A stretch of 51,491 nucleotides of DNA. Origin: Spirochaetaceae bacterium (GTDB lineage Bacteria; Spirochaetota; Spirochaetia; DSM-27196; SLAA01). Every line of letters begins with the position of its first letter. Position 1 is the stretch's first letter. Below, in pieces: positions 44,800 through 51,491 of the stretch. Made by a program: the position numbers and the translations under genes. The stretch is from positions 1 through 51,491 of the forward strand of contig REEM01000038.1 in assembly GCA_007695055.1 (NCBI GenBank), written 5' to 3'. Below the pieces are notes generated by a model. The model ran no database searches, was not told the DNA's origin, and saw nothing but the letters and a program-made list of their open reading frames with translations.

Positions 44800-44828
44800 T
44801 TGACAACCGCCGAGCCCGTCGATACCAT
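44800..44828 (+). promoter_or_regulatory. Strong promoter for murA, predicted leaderless
   Basis: TTGACA (44800-44805) is a perfect -35 box; 17-bp spacer; TACCAT (44823-44828); 6 nt to the ATG at 44835. No ribosome binding site is present. Confidence 0.65.
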
Positions 44829-44834
44829 GCGCCC

Positions 44835-46118
44835 ATGTATCGATACCAGATTGAAGGCGGTATCCCCGTAAAGGGACGAATACGCGCCGCAGGAAATAAG
44901 AACGCTGCCCTACCCTGTATCGCGGCAGCTTTGCTCACAGATGAGACCGTCCGTCTTCGAAACATACCAGATATCGAAGACGCGCATGTCATGTTTGAAA
45001 TCCTTGAAAAGCTCGGGGCCACAGTGAAGCGGCTTGAGACCAAGGGTGAATACGAAGTGACCACCCATGACATTGTCAGTTCGGAGCTTCCGGTCGACCT
45101 CGCGCGCAAGATCCGGGCATCAATCCTGTTCGCCGGACCTATGCTTGCGCGCACCGGCAAGGTCGTGCTCCCACCACCCGGCGGTGACGTGATTGGACGC
45201 CGGCGCCTTGACAGCCACTTTCTGGCCCTGTCCGCACTTGGTGCGCGTGTTGAAGTTGACGGCGCCTATAGGCTCACCGCTAACAAGCTTAAGGGAACCG
45301 ACATATTCATGGATGAAGCCTCGGTAACCGCTACCGAGAACGCCCTTATGGCAGCAGTCCTCGCCGAGGGGAATACCGTCATTGAAAATGCCGCCTCTGA
45401 ACCTCACATACAGGATCTCTGCAACATGCTCAACGCAATGGGAGCATCAATCAGTGGAATTGGCTCAAACATCCTGCGTATTGAAGGACGAGAAAAGCTG
45501 CACGGGGCGGACTTTACTATTGGCGCAGACTTCATGGAGGTTGGATCCTTCATTGGACTTGCCGCCGTTACACGTGGAGAACTCACTATCGAGAACGCAG
45601 CCCCGCACCATTTGAAAATGGTCAAGATTGCGTTTGCCAAACTTGGTATTTACTGGGAGGTCGATGGCGAGGACCTGCACATTCCCGCTCATCAGGAGCT
45701 TCGGGTTCATCCCGATATGGGTGGCATGATTCCCAAAATTGACGACGCCCCATGGCCTGGCTTCCCACCAGATCTCACCAGCATCATGACGGTTGTTGCT
45801 ACTCAGGTAGAAGGCACCGTTTTGGTACATGAGAAGATGTTTGAGTCGCGAATGTTTTTCGTGGACAAGCTCATAGGTATGGGGGCCAGAATTGTTCTGT
45901 GCGACCCGCACCGAGCTGTTGTCAGCGGGCCTTCACGGCTGAGCGGTTCGGAGCTCGTTTCACCCGATGTACGTGCAGGTATGGCCATGCTGCTCGCGGC
46001 GCTCTGTGCTGAGGGGTCCAGTACCATACACAACGTCTATCAGATTGAACGTGGCTACGAGAACCTAACGGTGCGACTGCAGGCTCTTGGGGCCCGAATT
46101 GAGCGAGTCTCGTCGTAA
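44835..46118 (+). CDS. murA: UDP-GlcNAc 1-carboxyvinyltransferase with Asp in the active site
   Basis: A 427-residue EPSP-synthase-fold enzyme that adds enolpyruvate to UDP-GlcNAc, the first committed peptidoglycan step. Signatures are GNKNAALPCIAAALL (20-34), KIRASILFAGPMLAR and SPDVRAGMAMLLAALCAEG. The catalytic loop reads PPGGDVIGRRRLDSH with Asp118 at the place of E. coli Cys115. Asp at this position is known in Mycobacterium, Chlamydia and Borrelia MurA and makes the enzyme insensitive to fosfomycin, which alkylates the Cys. The open frame extends upstream to 44505, but ATG 44835 is the family start and lies 6 nt behind a strong promoter. Confidence 0.96.
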   Translation: MYRYQIEGGIPVKGRIRAAGNKNAALPCIAAALLTDETVRLRNIPDIEDAHVMFEILEKLGATVKRLETKGEYEVTTHDIVSSELPVDLARKIRASILFAGPMLARTGKVVLPPPGGDVIGRRRLDSHFLALSALGARVEVDGAYRLTANKLKGTDIFMDEASVTATENALMAAVLAEGNTVIENAASEPHIQDLCNMLNAMGASISGIGSNILRIEGREKLHGADFTIGADFMEVGSFIGLAAVTRGELTIENAAPHHLKMVKIAFAKLGIYWEVDGEDLHIPAHQELRVHPDMGGMIPKIDDAPWPGFPPDLTSIMTVVATQVEGTVLVHEKMFESRMFFVDKLIGMGARIVLCDPHRAVVSGPSRLSGSELVSPDVRAGMAMLLAALCAEGSSTIHNVYQIERGYENLTVRLQALGARIERVSS

Positions 46119-46135
46119 GAGACACTGTAGCACGG

Positions 46136-46981
46136 CTAGTGAAGATCCTCCCCGAGTTCCCTGCTGAGGATTTTATACGCCTCCTGTATGCGGAGAAAGG
46201 CCTCGTTTGTCATCCGCTTTTGGTCTTCAGTGAGTCCCTGAGCAAGGTCGGGGTGGAACTCCGCCGCTAAGCGACGATATACCTTCTTGAGCCCAGCCAG
46301 GTCGATATCTGCCTCCACGCCAAGCACCGCGCGGGCCTCGGCATTGAGACTGCGCAAGGGCCGCAGCATAATGCCTATATCGACGGGGTCAAGACCGAGT
46401 CCAGCCCCGATAGCTTCAAGCTGTGAAATGCGTACAGGCGTGAAGTGCGGTCCGTCGCTGAGCGAAACCCGCAGAAGGGCACCAAAGATCTCAGCCTTCA
46501 CCACCGCAGACTCGGCCTCCAGAAGACTTACAACGCGGGCGGTATCGATACGAGTGCCCAGGACCACCGCTTCTTGCATTACCGACTCCACTTGGCGCGC
46601 GGACCTGGCAATCAGTGGATAGCGTCCTCGCAGTTCCCGTTGAAGTGTGCCAAGGTGCAGATCCTTCACAAATCCGTCGGCAACCACTACCCTAACTCCC
46701 AACCCAATGAAAGCCACAATCTCAACAGGGAGGCCGGTCGCCTGCTCGGCCGCTTGTCGTGTCGGTAGGGGCTCCGAGCCGCGAAAGCACCGTGCAATCA
46801 TGGATCCGGCAGCACGGCGCATGCGCATGTGGTCGACCAGGAATCCCACCAGGAATCCCAGGGCTACCCCGAAGGGACCTGCAGTTAGCCCCACCACCGC
46901 ACCGACCACTCGCCCCCAGATGGGACGTTGGGCGGCGGCCGATATCAAAGGTCGCAACCGACCAGCATCAATGCGCAGCAC
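46136..46981 (-). CDS. DjlA-like membrane co-chaperone with C-terminal J domain
   Basis: A 281-residue protein. A glycine-rich membrane helix pair (about 20-52: GRVVGAVVGLTAGPFGVALGFLVGF) leads to a TerB-like helical domain (about 60-200) and a C-terminal J domain (about 215-281) with the HPD tripeptide in AAEFHPDLAQG and helix IV KILSRELGED. This is the order seen in DjlA, which regulates DnaK at the inner membrane. Start GTG 46981 has GAGGG in range and lies 10 bp after the stop of the preceding gene. The open frame to 47035 runs through that gene. Confidence 0.85.
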   Translation of the reverse strand: MLRIDAGRLRPLISAAAQRPIWGRVVGAVVGLTAGPFGVALGFLVGFLVDHMRMRRAAGSMIARCFRGSEPLPTRQAAEQATGLPVEIVAFIGLGVRVVVADGFVKDLHLGTLQRELRGRYPLIARSARQVESVMQEAVVLGTRIDTARVVSLLEAESAVVKAEIFGALLRVSLSDGPHFTPVRISQLEAIGAGLGLDPVDIGIMLRPLRSLNAEARAVLGVEADIDLAGLKKVYRRLAAEFHPDLAQGLTEDQKRMTNEAFLRIQEAYKILSRELGEDLH

Positions 46982-46991
46982 GACAGGGCCC

Positions 46992-48710
46992 TCAATCGGC
47001 TGGCTGAAGGGCCATGAACAACAAAGCACCAACAAGCACGATAGCCTGTATCATAACCGTGGCCAAAAGCCCAAGCGTAGCTCCGCCAAAACCAATGAGC
47101 ACAGAAAGCACCAACTTGTTCAGATAGAGATAACTCGCAAAGGCATACGAGAGAACAAAGGGGAACAAGGGAACAGCAAGTATCGCAGGTAGAACTGGGG
47201 GGACAAGATACCGGCTGCGCATTCGCCACCCAAAACCTGCCGCGAGAAAGGAAAGTGACACAAAACTGAAGGGATGAATAAGCCGTGAAAATAGTTCCAG
47301 ATAGATTGGCTCCTCTGCAAATCCAAACTCGGAGGCCTGTGGAGCCAGGTTAAGGAGTACTGCCGCAGGAATAGACGATAGCGGCGCCGAAGCGTAGGAA
47401 AGGGTCAACAGCTCGCCAGGATCAAGATTGAACGTCAGTAGATTCCTGACCTCGTCCGAGGCGTTGCCACGAAGATAGTTGGCCTCATAGCCGAAACCCG
47501 GAAAGTCACGATCAAGAGCCTGCAGGCTCAAATGACCTTCAATGAGCTTGCCGTACGGGGCCTGGAGATGAAAATCTAACTTCCCACTGGGATCAAGTCG
47601 TAGCGCCTCAATCCCTCGTGCATATGCACCCTCAGAGGTCTGGGTGAATAGACTCATGTGTACAAAGAGCTGTGCTCCGTCACCATCTGTTAGCCGAAAG
47701 AAAACACCACTCGTCGACAAGTAGTCTTCAAGTCTACTTAGCTCATCTACAAAGAAGGAAACCTGCTCCAGTTGTTCCTTTGCAATGGGTAGATAGCGCT
47801 GGACATCAGGATCCTGCGGTATAGTTTCTCCCAATGCCTTAAAGATGTAGTAGGCCTCAATAGGGCGTCCAGCTAATAGAGCGTCATACCCCCGACGCTT
47901 CTCGGCAAACAGGCGTGCAGTCTCAGCCTCACGTTGGCTCAGAGTCATGCGTTCAATCTGCCTATATGCACGCGCGGATAGCCTCCTGCCCTCGGCCTCA
48001 ATCTCGCCACCCATTGGCAGAGCTAAAGAAGCGTAGTAGTGGGCAGTGAAATAGTCCTCCCTGCCATACGCCCTCTCGGACCGTTGCAGGAGTTCTGCAC
48101 CGGTCAGGCCAAGAGGCAAACGAGGCTCACCGCGATCCTCAACCAGGCGGCCAGCGTTTTGAGGGTCCCTCTCGGCTCGGATCAAGATGTTTTCTATGTG
48201 CTGGGCAGTTGATTGGTCATGGGAATGAACCGACAAGTAGGCACGATACTCCATGGCGGCCGCCCTGTATTCACCACGAGCTTCCAGCTCAACAGCACGG
48301 TCAAAAGCGCGTCGCGCAAAACGGCTTTCGGATACGGCTGACGACTGCATCTCCTGCGCAACAGGTAGACCCAGACCGTACCCTAGGCTATACAGAAGCC
48401 CAAGTCCCAAGAAGAGCATAATTCCAACCTGCATAATCTCATATAACGGTCGCTGCAATGACTCGTGCTCTCTGTGCCACGAACCCAACAACAGGGCAAA
48501 GCCAATAAGCACACCGCTGATATGGAGAGGAATGAAGTGCGTCAGGTAGGAAACCAAGGTAGAGCCGAAAATCCACCGCCATTGAAGTACGGTGTCTGCA
48601 TCTACCTGGTCGGCTGGGAATCGAACCACCGATATGGCAAAATGGAAGGCAAACCCTACCAAGTACACGCAGCATAGTGCAATGAGCAGGCGTAGAAAGA
48701 GCTTACGCAT
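46992..48710 (-). CDS. Large membrane protein with LptF/LptG-like topology (unknown)
   Basis: A 572-residue protein: three N-terminal membrane helices (about 5-28, 48-75, 85-108), a periplasmic region of about 370 residues, then three C-terminal helices (about 475-495, 505-530, 535-568). The first part of the periplasmic region is helical and TPR-like (AVELEARGEYRAAAMEYRAYLSVH; YGREDYFTAHYYASLAL), the last part beta-rich (FRLTDGDGAQLFVHMSLF; GKLIEGHLSLQALD). The 3+3 helix layout around a periplasmic domain is that of LptF/LptG, but I see no sequence signature, so this is inference. ATG 48710 has GGGTGG upstream and overlaps the preceding gene by 8 bp. Confidence 0.7.
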   Translation of the reverse strand: MRKLFLRLLIALCCVYLVGFAFHFAISVVRFPADQVDADTVLQWRWIFGSTLVSYLTHFIPLHISGVLIGFALLLGSWHREHESLQRPLYEIMQVGIMLFLGLGLLYSLGYGLGLPVAQEMQSSAVSESRFARRAFDRAVELEARGEYRAAAMEYRAYLSVHSHDQSTAQHIENILIRAERDPQNAGRLVEDRGEPRLPLGLTGAELLQRSERAYGREDYFTAHYYASLALPMGGEIEAEGRRLSARAYRQIERMTLSQREAETARLFAEKRRGYDALLAGRPIEAYYIFKALGETIPQDPDVQRYLPIAKEQLEQVSFFVDELSRLEDYLSTSGVFFRLTDGDGAQLFVHMSLFTQTSEGAYARGIEALRLDPSGKLDFHLQAPYGKLIEGHLSLQALDRDFPGFGYEANYLRGNASDEVRNLLTFNLDPGELLTLSYASAPLSSIPAAVLLNLAPQASEFGFAEEPIYLELFSRLIHPFSFVSLSFLAAGFGWRMRSRYLVPPVLPAILAVPLFPFVLSYAFASYLYLNKLVLSVLIGFGGATLGLLATVMIQAIVLVGALLFMALQPAD

Positions 48711-49662
48711 AACCCACCCCTCGTTTCCAATCGCGATAGCGAGGCCGTAGGAGACCAAGAAGCGAAAATAGCAGGGCGGCGGCTCCAAGCGCTGAGGGGA
48801 CAACGAGAAACTCCGGCAGGGGCGGCAACAGAGTTACCGCAAAGTTGGCAAATGCAGGGACAGATATGACCGCGTACAGAGTGATGGTTAGACGGAGAAT
48901 CAACAAACTCATCAGCGCATTGAACAAGGGCCAGCGAGTATAGCGGATCCAGACAAAACAGCTAGAGAGATAGATGGCAAGGGCTATACTCAGCACAATG
49001 CCGGATAGCAGGGAGAAATGTATGGTTGCAATGAAGTGCTCGCGCGCCTGAGCAACCTCCGCAAGGAACAGGGAGAGATAACCCGGGGCCGCAGGGGTAG
49101 ATACCCATGGCCGATCCTGAGTTGTAAAACGAAGGAGTTCCGGTCTGTCTGCAGTGTGGAACAGCAGCAGCCCGTTTTCTTCCGGATCAAGCATAGCCTC
49201 GTCGTAGAACCGGAGCACAGGTTGCTCCCTCGGCTGAAGGAGAACTACATCCTCAAAACGAATACCCTCAACACTACCGAAATAGACCGTAGCACCGCCA
49301 ATTTGATACAAGCGCTCTGCCGATGGCGTGCTCAGTTCGGCACCTCTGTGATCTGCAACATCTTGGAGCACAAGGCTGAGCAGCCCGGCCGCAAAAAGGA
49401 GTCCCGCTGTCAAAATGGCAAGGTAGGGTAACGCCACAGCGGGCATAAGTGGAGTTCGAACGATTCTGAATAGCACAAGAAAGCTGCCTGCCCATACCGC
49501 AGGAACCAGAGCGCGGTACAGAAGTTCCGCCAACAGCGGAACCGGCTCACGTATACCAGCATACTCACTGAGATGGGACAGAAGGAGTATGGATAGTGTG
49601 ATGAACAACACGCATATGGTGAGTACCATGACTCGTGCCGATAAAAGGAGAACGCTTCTCAC
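48703..49662 (-). CDS. Membrane protein with LptF/LptG-like topology (unknown)
   Basis: A 319-residue protein: three membrane helices (about 8-30, 45-67, 75-98), a periplasmic segment of about 115 residues with a beta-rich middle (GGATVYFGSVEGIRFEDVVLLQ; VLRFYDEAMLD) and three more helices (about 215-240, 248-270, 285-308). Not recognised by sequence. It overlaps the 572-aa gene by 8 bp; the two probably form a membrane complex. The GTG start lacks a ribosome binding site and stands 8 nt after a -10 box. Confidence 0.7.
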   Translation of the reverse strand: MRSVLLLSARVMVLTICVLFITLSILLLSHLSEYAGIREPVPLLAELLYRALVPAVWAGSFLVLFRIVRTPLMPAVALPYLAILTAGLLFAAGLLSLVLQDVADHRGAELSTPSAERLYQIGGATVYFGSVEGIRFEDVVLLQPREQPVLRFYDEAMLDPEENGLLLFHTADRPELLRFTTQDRPWVSTPAAPGYLSLFLAEVAQAREHFIATIHFSLLSGIVLSIALAIYLSSCFVWIRYTRWPLFNALMSLLILRLTITLYAVISVPAFANFAVTLLPPLPEFLVVPSALGAAALLFSLLGLLRPRYRDWKRGVGYA

Positions 49663-49670
49663 GGTCGCTC

Positions 49671-49699
49671 ATGCTACCATGCAGCGGTACGCTGCGCAA
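49671..49699 (-). promoter_or_regulatory. Promoter of the 319-aa membrane gene, predicted leaderless
   Basis: On the minus strand: TTGCGC (49699-49694), 17-bp spacer, TAGCAT (49676-49671), 8 nt to GTG 49662. It is next to the DnaA-box cluster. Confidence 0.4.
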
Positions 49700-49749
49700 G
49701 TTTTGTGAACACGAAATCAGGATCTATGTTCTACGGTGAATACTACAAA

Positions 49750-49993
49750 CTATGCACAGGTTATCCACAATCCCAAGCCAGTACATGGCGCAGGCAAGGA
49801 CCCATAGGCCAGCATTGTCCGTATCCGACCTCTAACAAAAAGCACACCAACTACGAAGTAAAATGCGTAAATTTGCGCTCTTTTTCCGAAAGGGACTCAG
49901 TCGTTGTGGAGAAAACAGCTAAGCTAGCAACAAGAACAAGGCTAAATGCACACAGCACCGTAGATTAGATGGGTTTTCCACAAGTTACTCACA
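49750..49993. other. Cluster of DnaA-box-like sites in the longest gene-free stretch
   Basis: The 322-bp gap 49663-49984 holds a perfect TTATCCACA at 49761-49769, preceded two bases before by CTATGCACA (49750-49758; one mismatch to TTATNCACA). TGTGGAGAA at 49905-49913 is a reverse-strand box with one mismatch, TTTTCCACA at 49974-49982 has one mismatch, and TTACTCACA at 49985-49993 has two. The sequence between (about 49830-49950) is noticeably AT-rich with runs of A and T. Nothing here reads as a gene. This could be an origin of replication, a DnaA-titration site or DnaA-controlled promoters; no dnaA or dnaN is in the window. Confidence 0.45.
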
Positions 49994-50662
49994 ACCACTT
50001 GCTGCAACTGCATTACCCGAAATAAGCCTATATCCAACTCCACGAACCGACTGTATGCCTGCCTCGTCCGGTAGACTCCCAACAGCAGTCTCTAACTTCT
50101 TTCTAAGTCGAGAAATGTACACATCAACCAGTCGCGAATCGGTTGAGACATCTCTGCGGAGTGCGTAGAAGAAGACCTCACGCGGAACAACCTCATCGGG
50201 ATGGCCAACCAGCAGGCGGAGCACCAGATACTCTCCATGGCTAATTCCACAGCTGCTCTTTGGTCCAGATAGATACCCAGGCGCCATCTCCAGCACCTGT
50301 CCCCCGACACGAAAGCGTCGAAAGGTCACGGATCTACTTAGCCGGATGTGAAGCTCGTCTATGTCCCATGGATCTCGCAAGAAGTCACCGCAACCTGCAC
50401 CAAAACTTGCCTTGAGCAACGTGGCCGGGCCATACGCTATTCGCGGCACATGGGAGCAACCGTACCCTGCCAACTCAACAACCTGAGATAGTTCTGCTGC
50501 CGGAAACACCAGTACATCCGGCATCTCCGCCTGACGTACGTCATTGCTGAAACGAACCTTAACGTCATCTACCCGATCAAAATACCACCGAAGACGGGTC
50601 TCTAACTCTGGTTCAGTAAAGAGAAACTGTACAGTCGGACCGCCACGACTCTCAATCTTCAT
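49985..50662 (-). CDS. OmpR-type transcription regulator with degenerate receiver domain
   Basis: A 225-residue protein. Residues about 10-110 have receiver-like length and strand/helix order, but the phospho-acceptor region reads PDVLVFPAAEL with no Asp at the expected place, and the conserved Lys is missing in GDFLRDPWDIDEL. The last 90 residues are a good OmpR/PhoB winged helix (GEYLVLRLLVGHPDEVVPREVF; DSRLVDVYISRLRKKL; IQSVRGVGYRLI). It probably binds DNA without phosphorylation. It starts 11 bp inside the end of pspA, so it may control or report on the same stress response. Confidence 0.85.
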   Translation of the reverse strand: MKIESRGGPTVQFLFTEPELETRLRWYFDRVDDVKVRFSNDVRQAEMPDVLVFPAAELSQVVELAGYGCSHVPRIAYGPATLLKASFGAGCGDFLRDPWDIDELHIRLSRSVTFRRFRVGGQVLEMAPGYLSGPKSSCGISHGEYLVLRLLVGHPDEVVPREVFFYALRRDVSTDSRLVDVYISRLRKKLETAVGSLPDEAGIQSVRGVGYRLISGNAVAASGCE

Positions 50663-51446
50663 CCTGCATTCGCCTCTTGAGTTCATCTAGATCGGCTTCA
50701 ATGGAGTCTCCTGCGTTGGTTCCTTGCAGATCCGCGGCAGGCCCATTCGTTTGGGAACCGGATTCCGGCTCTCCTATAGCCATCTTGGATTTAAGCTCGG
50801 CGAGAAGTCTGTCGGTACTGTTTGTTGTTCCTTCAAGTCGTCGGAACTGTTCCTCAAGGTCGTCGGTCTGTTCGAGCCGTGATAGTTCCTCTAGTGCCTC
50901 GTTCTCTGCCTCAAGCTGTTCCATGTGCGTTGTCATTTTTTCAAAAACTTCGAAGGCAGATGTATCTTTCATACCCCCAATAGTCTTCTGCATACGCCGT
51001 TGCGCCTCAGCTCGTTTGGAACGTGCAATGAGAAGGTTCTTCTTTCTCTGGGCCTCATCAATTTTTGACTGTAGGCTACGCAATGCCTCTTTGAGCTTTT
51101 CGACGGCATCATGCTGCGCCTGCCACTGTTCTTGTAACTCCGTCGCGACGCCGTCTAGACGTTGTTTGCGCTCAAGCGCCTGCCGAGCTAAATCTTCCTC
51201 GTCATTTCGCACTGCAGTCATTGCACGACGTTCCCAGTCAGCGGACTGTGCTCGAGTCTCGTTGATTTGACGTTCAAGCTTTTTCTCGTCGGCTATTGCA
51301 GATGCAACACTTTTCTTGGAGTCGATGAGTTGCTGATTCATCTCCTGAATGAGTTGGTTCAGCATCTTCTCGGGATCCTCAGACTTACTGATCATGTCAT
51401 TGAGATTTGAGCTGATCAGCCGCCGAAATCGATCAAAGATCCCCAC
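50652..51446 (-). CDS. pspA: Phage-shock protein A / IM30 family
   Basis: A 264-residue coiled-coil protein that polymerises on the inner membrane in response to membrane stress. The opening GIFDRFRRLISSNLNDMISKSEDPEKMLNQLIQEM is the PspA/Vipp1 signature with amphipathic helix 0, followed by continuous heptad repeats to about residue 200. GTG 51446 is the proper start: AGGAGG stands seven bases upstream and it gives the family MGIF start; a GTG two codons earlier is too close to the AGGAGG. The C-terminal 50 residues are loose and acidic, longer than in E. coli PspA. The promoter is outside the window. Confidence 0.93.
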   Translation of the reverse strand: MGIFDRFRRLISSNLNDMISKSEDPEKMLNQLIQEMNQQLIDSKKSVASAIADEKKLERQINETRAQSADWERRAMTAVRNDEEDLARQALERKQRLDGVATELQEQWQAQHDAVEKLKEALRSLQSKIDEAQRKKNLLIARSKRAEAQRRMQKTIGGMKDTSAFEVFEKMTTHMEQLEAENEALEELSRLEQTDDLEEQFRRLEGTTNSTDRLLAELKSKMAIGEPESGSQTNGPAADLQGTNAGDSIEADLDELKRRMQDED

Positions 51447-51491
51447 GAGCACGCCTCCTTAAGACCGCGAAAACCGCGAAAGACGCGGATA

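Noticed and set aside
44505-44834. N-terminal extension of MurA by 110 residues
   Set aside because: The extension lies opposite in frame to the 363-aa gene and beyond the murA promoter; MurA begins at 44835.
46647-47192. 181-codon plus-strand frame opposite the DjlA-like gene
   Set aside because: Basic low-complexity translation typical of an antisense frame; it spans two real genes.

Overview
The window reads as a chromosomal segment of a free-living, flagellated spirochaete (Spirochaetota, probably Spirochaetaceae-like), moderately GC-rich. This is inferred from gene content, since no rRNA is present. The indications are a lipoprotein with a relaxed lipobox, a FlgM-type anti-sigma factor behind a textbook sigma-28 promoter, a MurA with Asp in place of the catalytic Cys (as in Borrelia), a DUF4954 protein, a GHKL-HDOD fusion and several large envelope proteins I cannot name. 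No phage, IS element, CRISPR array or rRNA operon was seen. It looks like core chromosome, densely packed, with many 4-23 bp gene overlaps.

Layout. 1-6396: tail of an Ala/Pro-rich protein converging on an AddA/AddB-like helicase-nuclease pair (minus). 6468-10361 (plus): a small protein behind a sigma-28-like promoter, then a TPR lipoprotein, a DHH phosphoesterase and a TraB-family membrane protein. 10406-19814 (minus): DUF4097-like exported protein, GPH sugar transporter, YihY membrane protein, HIT protein, aspS, serA-like dehydrogenase, exported cyclophilin and radA, preceded by a small zinc-ribbon membrane protein that seems to start at ATC. 19904-23040 (plus): rsmI, flgM, a degenerate iron-ADH-fold protein and a TrmH-type methyltransferase. 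23056-27172 (minus): GHKL-HDOD regulator and a Lon-family protease. 27293-28939 (plus): Nif3-like protein, lspA and a small membrane protein. 28951-30718 (minus): tRNA-Ala(GGC) and an unknown coiled-coil protein. 30939-34625 (plus): unknown exported protein, histidine phosphatase, leuB. 34682-37524 (minus): pyrC, hisA, hisE with a degenerate HisI-like front. 37690-40715 (plus): DUF4954 protein and an HD-domain protein related to CCA/poly(A) polymerases. 40746-43549 (minus): lysC-thrC. 43640-46118 (plus): unknown exported protein and murA. 46136-49662 (minus): two membrane proteins with LptF/LptG-like topology and a DjlA-like co-chaperone. 49663-49993: a gene-poor stretch with a cluster of DnaA-box-like sites. 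49985-51446 (minus): pspA and an OmpR-type regulator with a degenerate receiver.

The most unusual pattern is regulatory. Seven genes that lack a Shine-Dalgarno sequence (TPR lipoprotein, aspS, rsmI, nif3-like, pyrC, murA and the 319-aa membrane protein) each have a promoter with exactly 17 bp between the -35 and -10 boxes, and the -10 box ends 6-8 nt before the start codon. This predicts leaderless mRNAs. Other items worth checking are the possible replication-origin-like region, the iron-ADH pseudoenzyme, the likely ATC start codon and an in-frame repeat peptide after the HIT stop codon.
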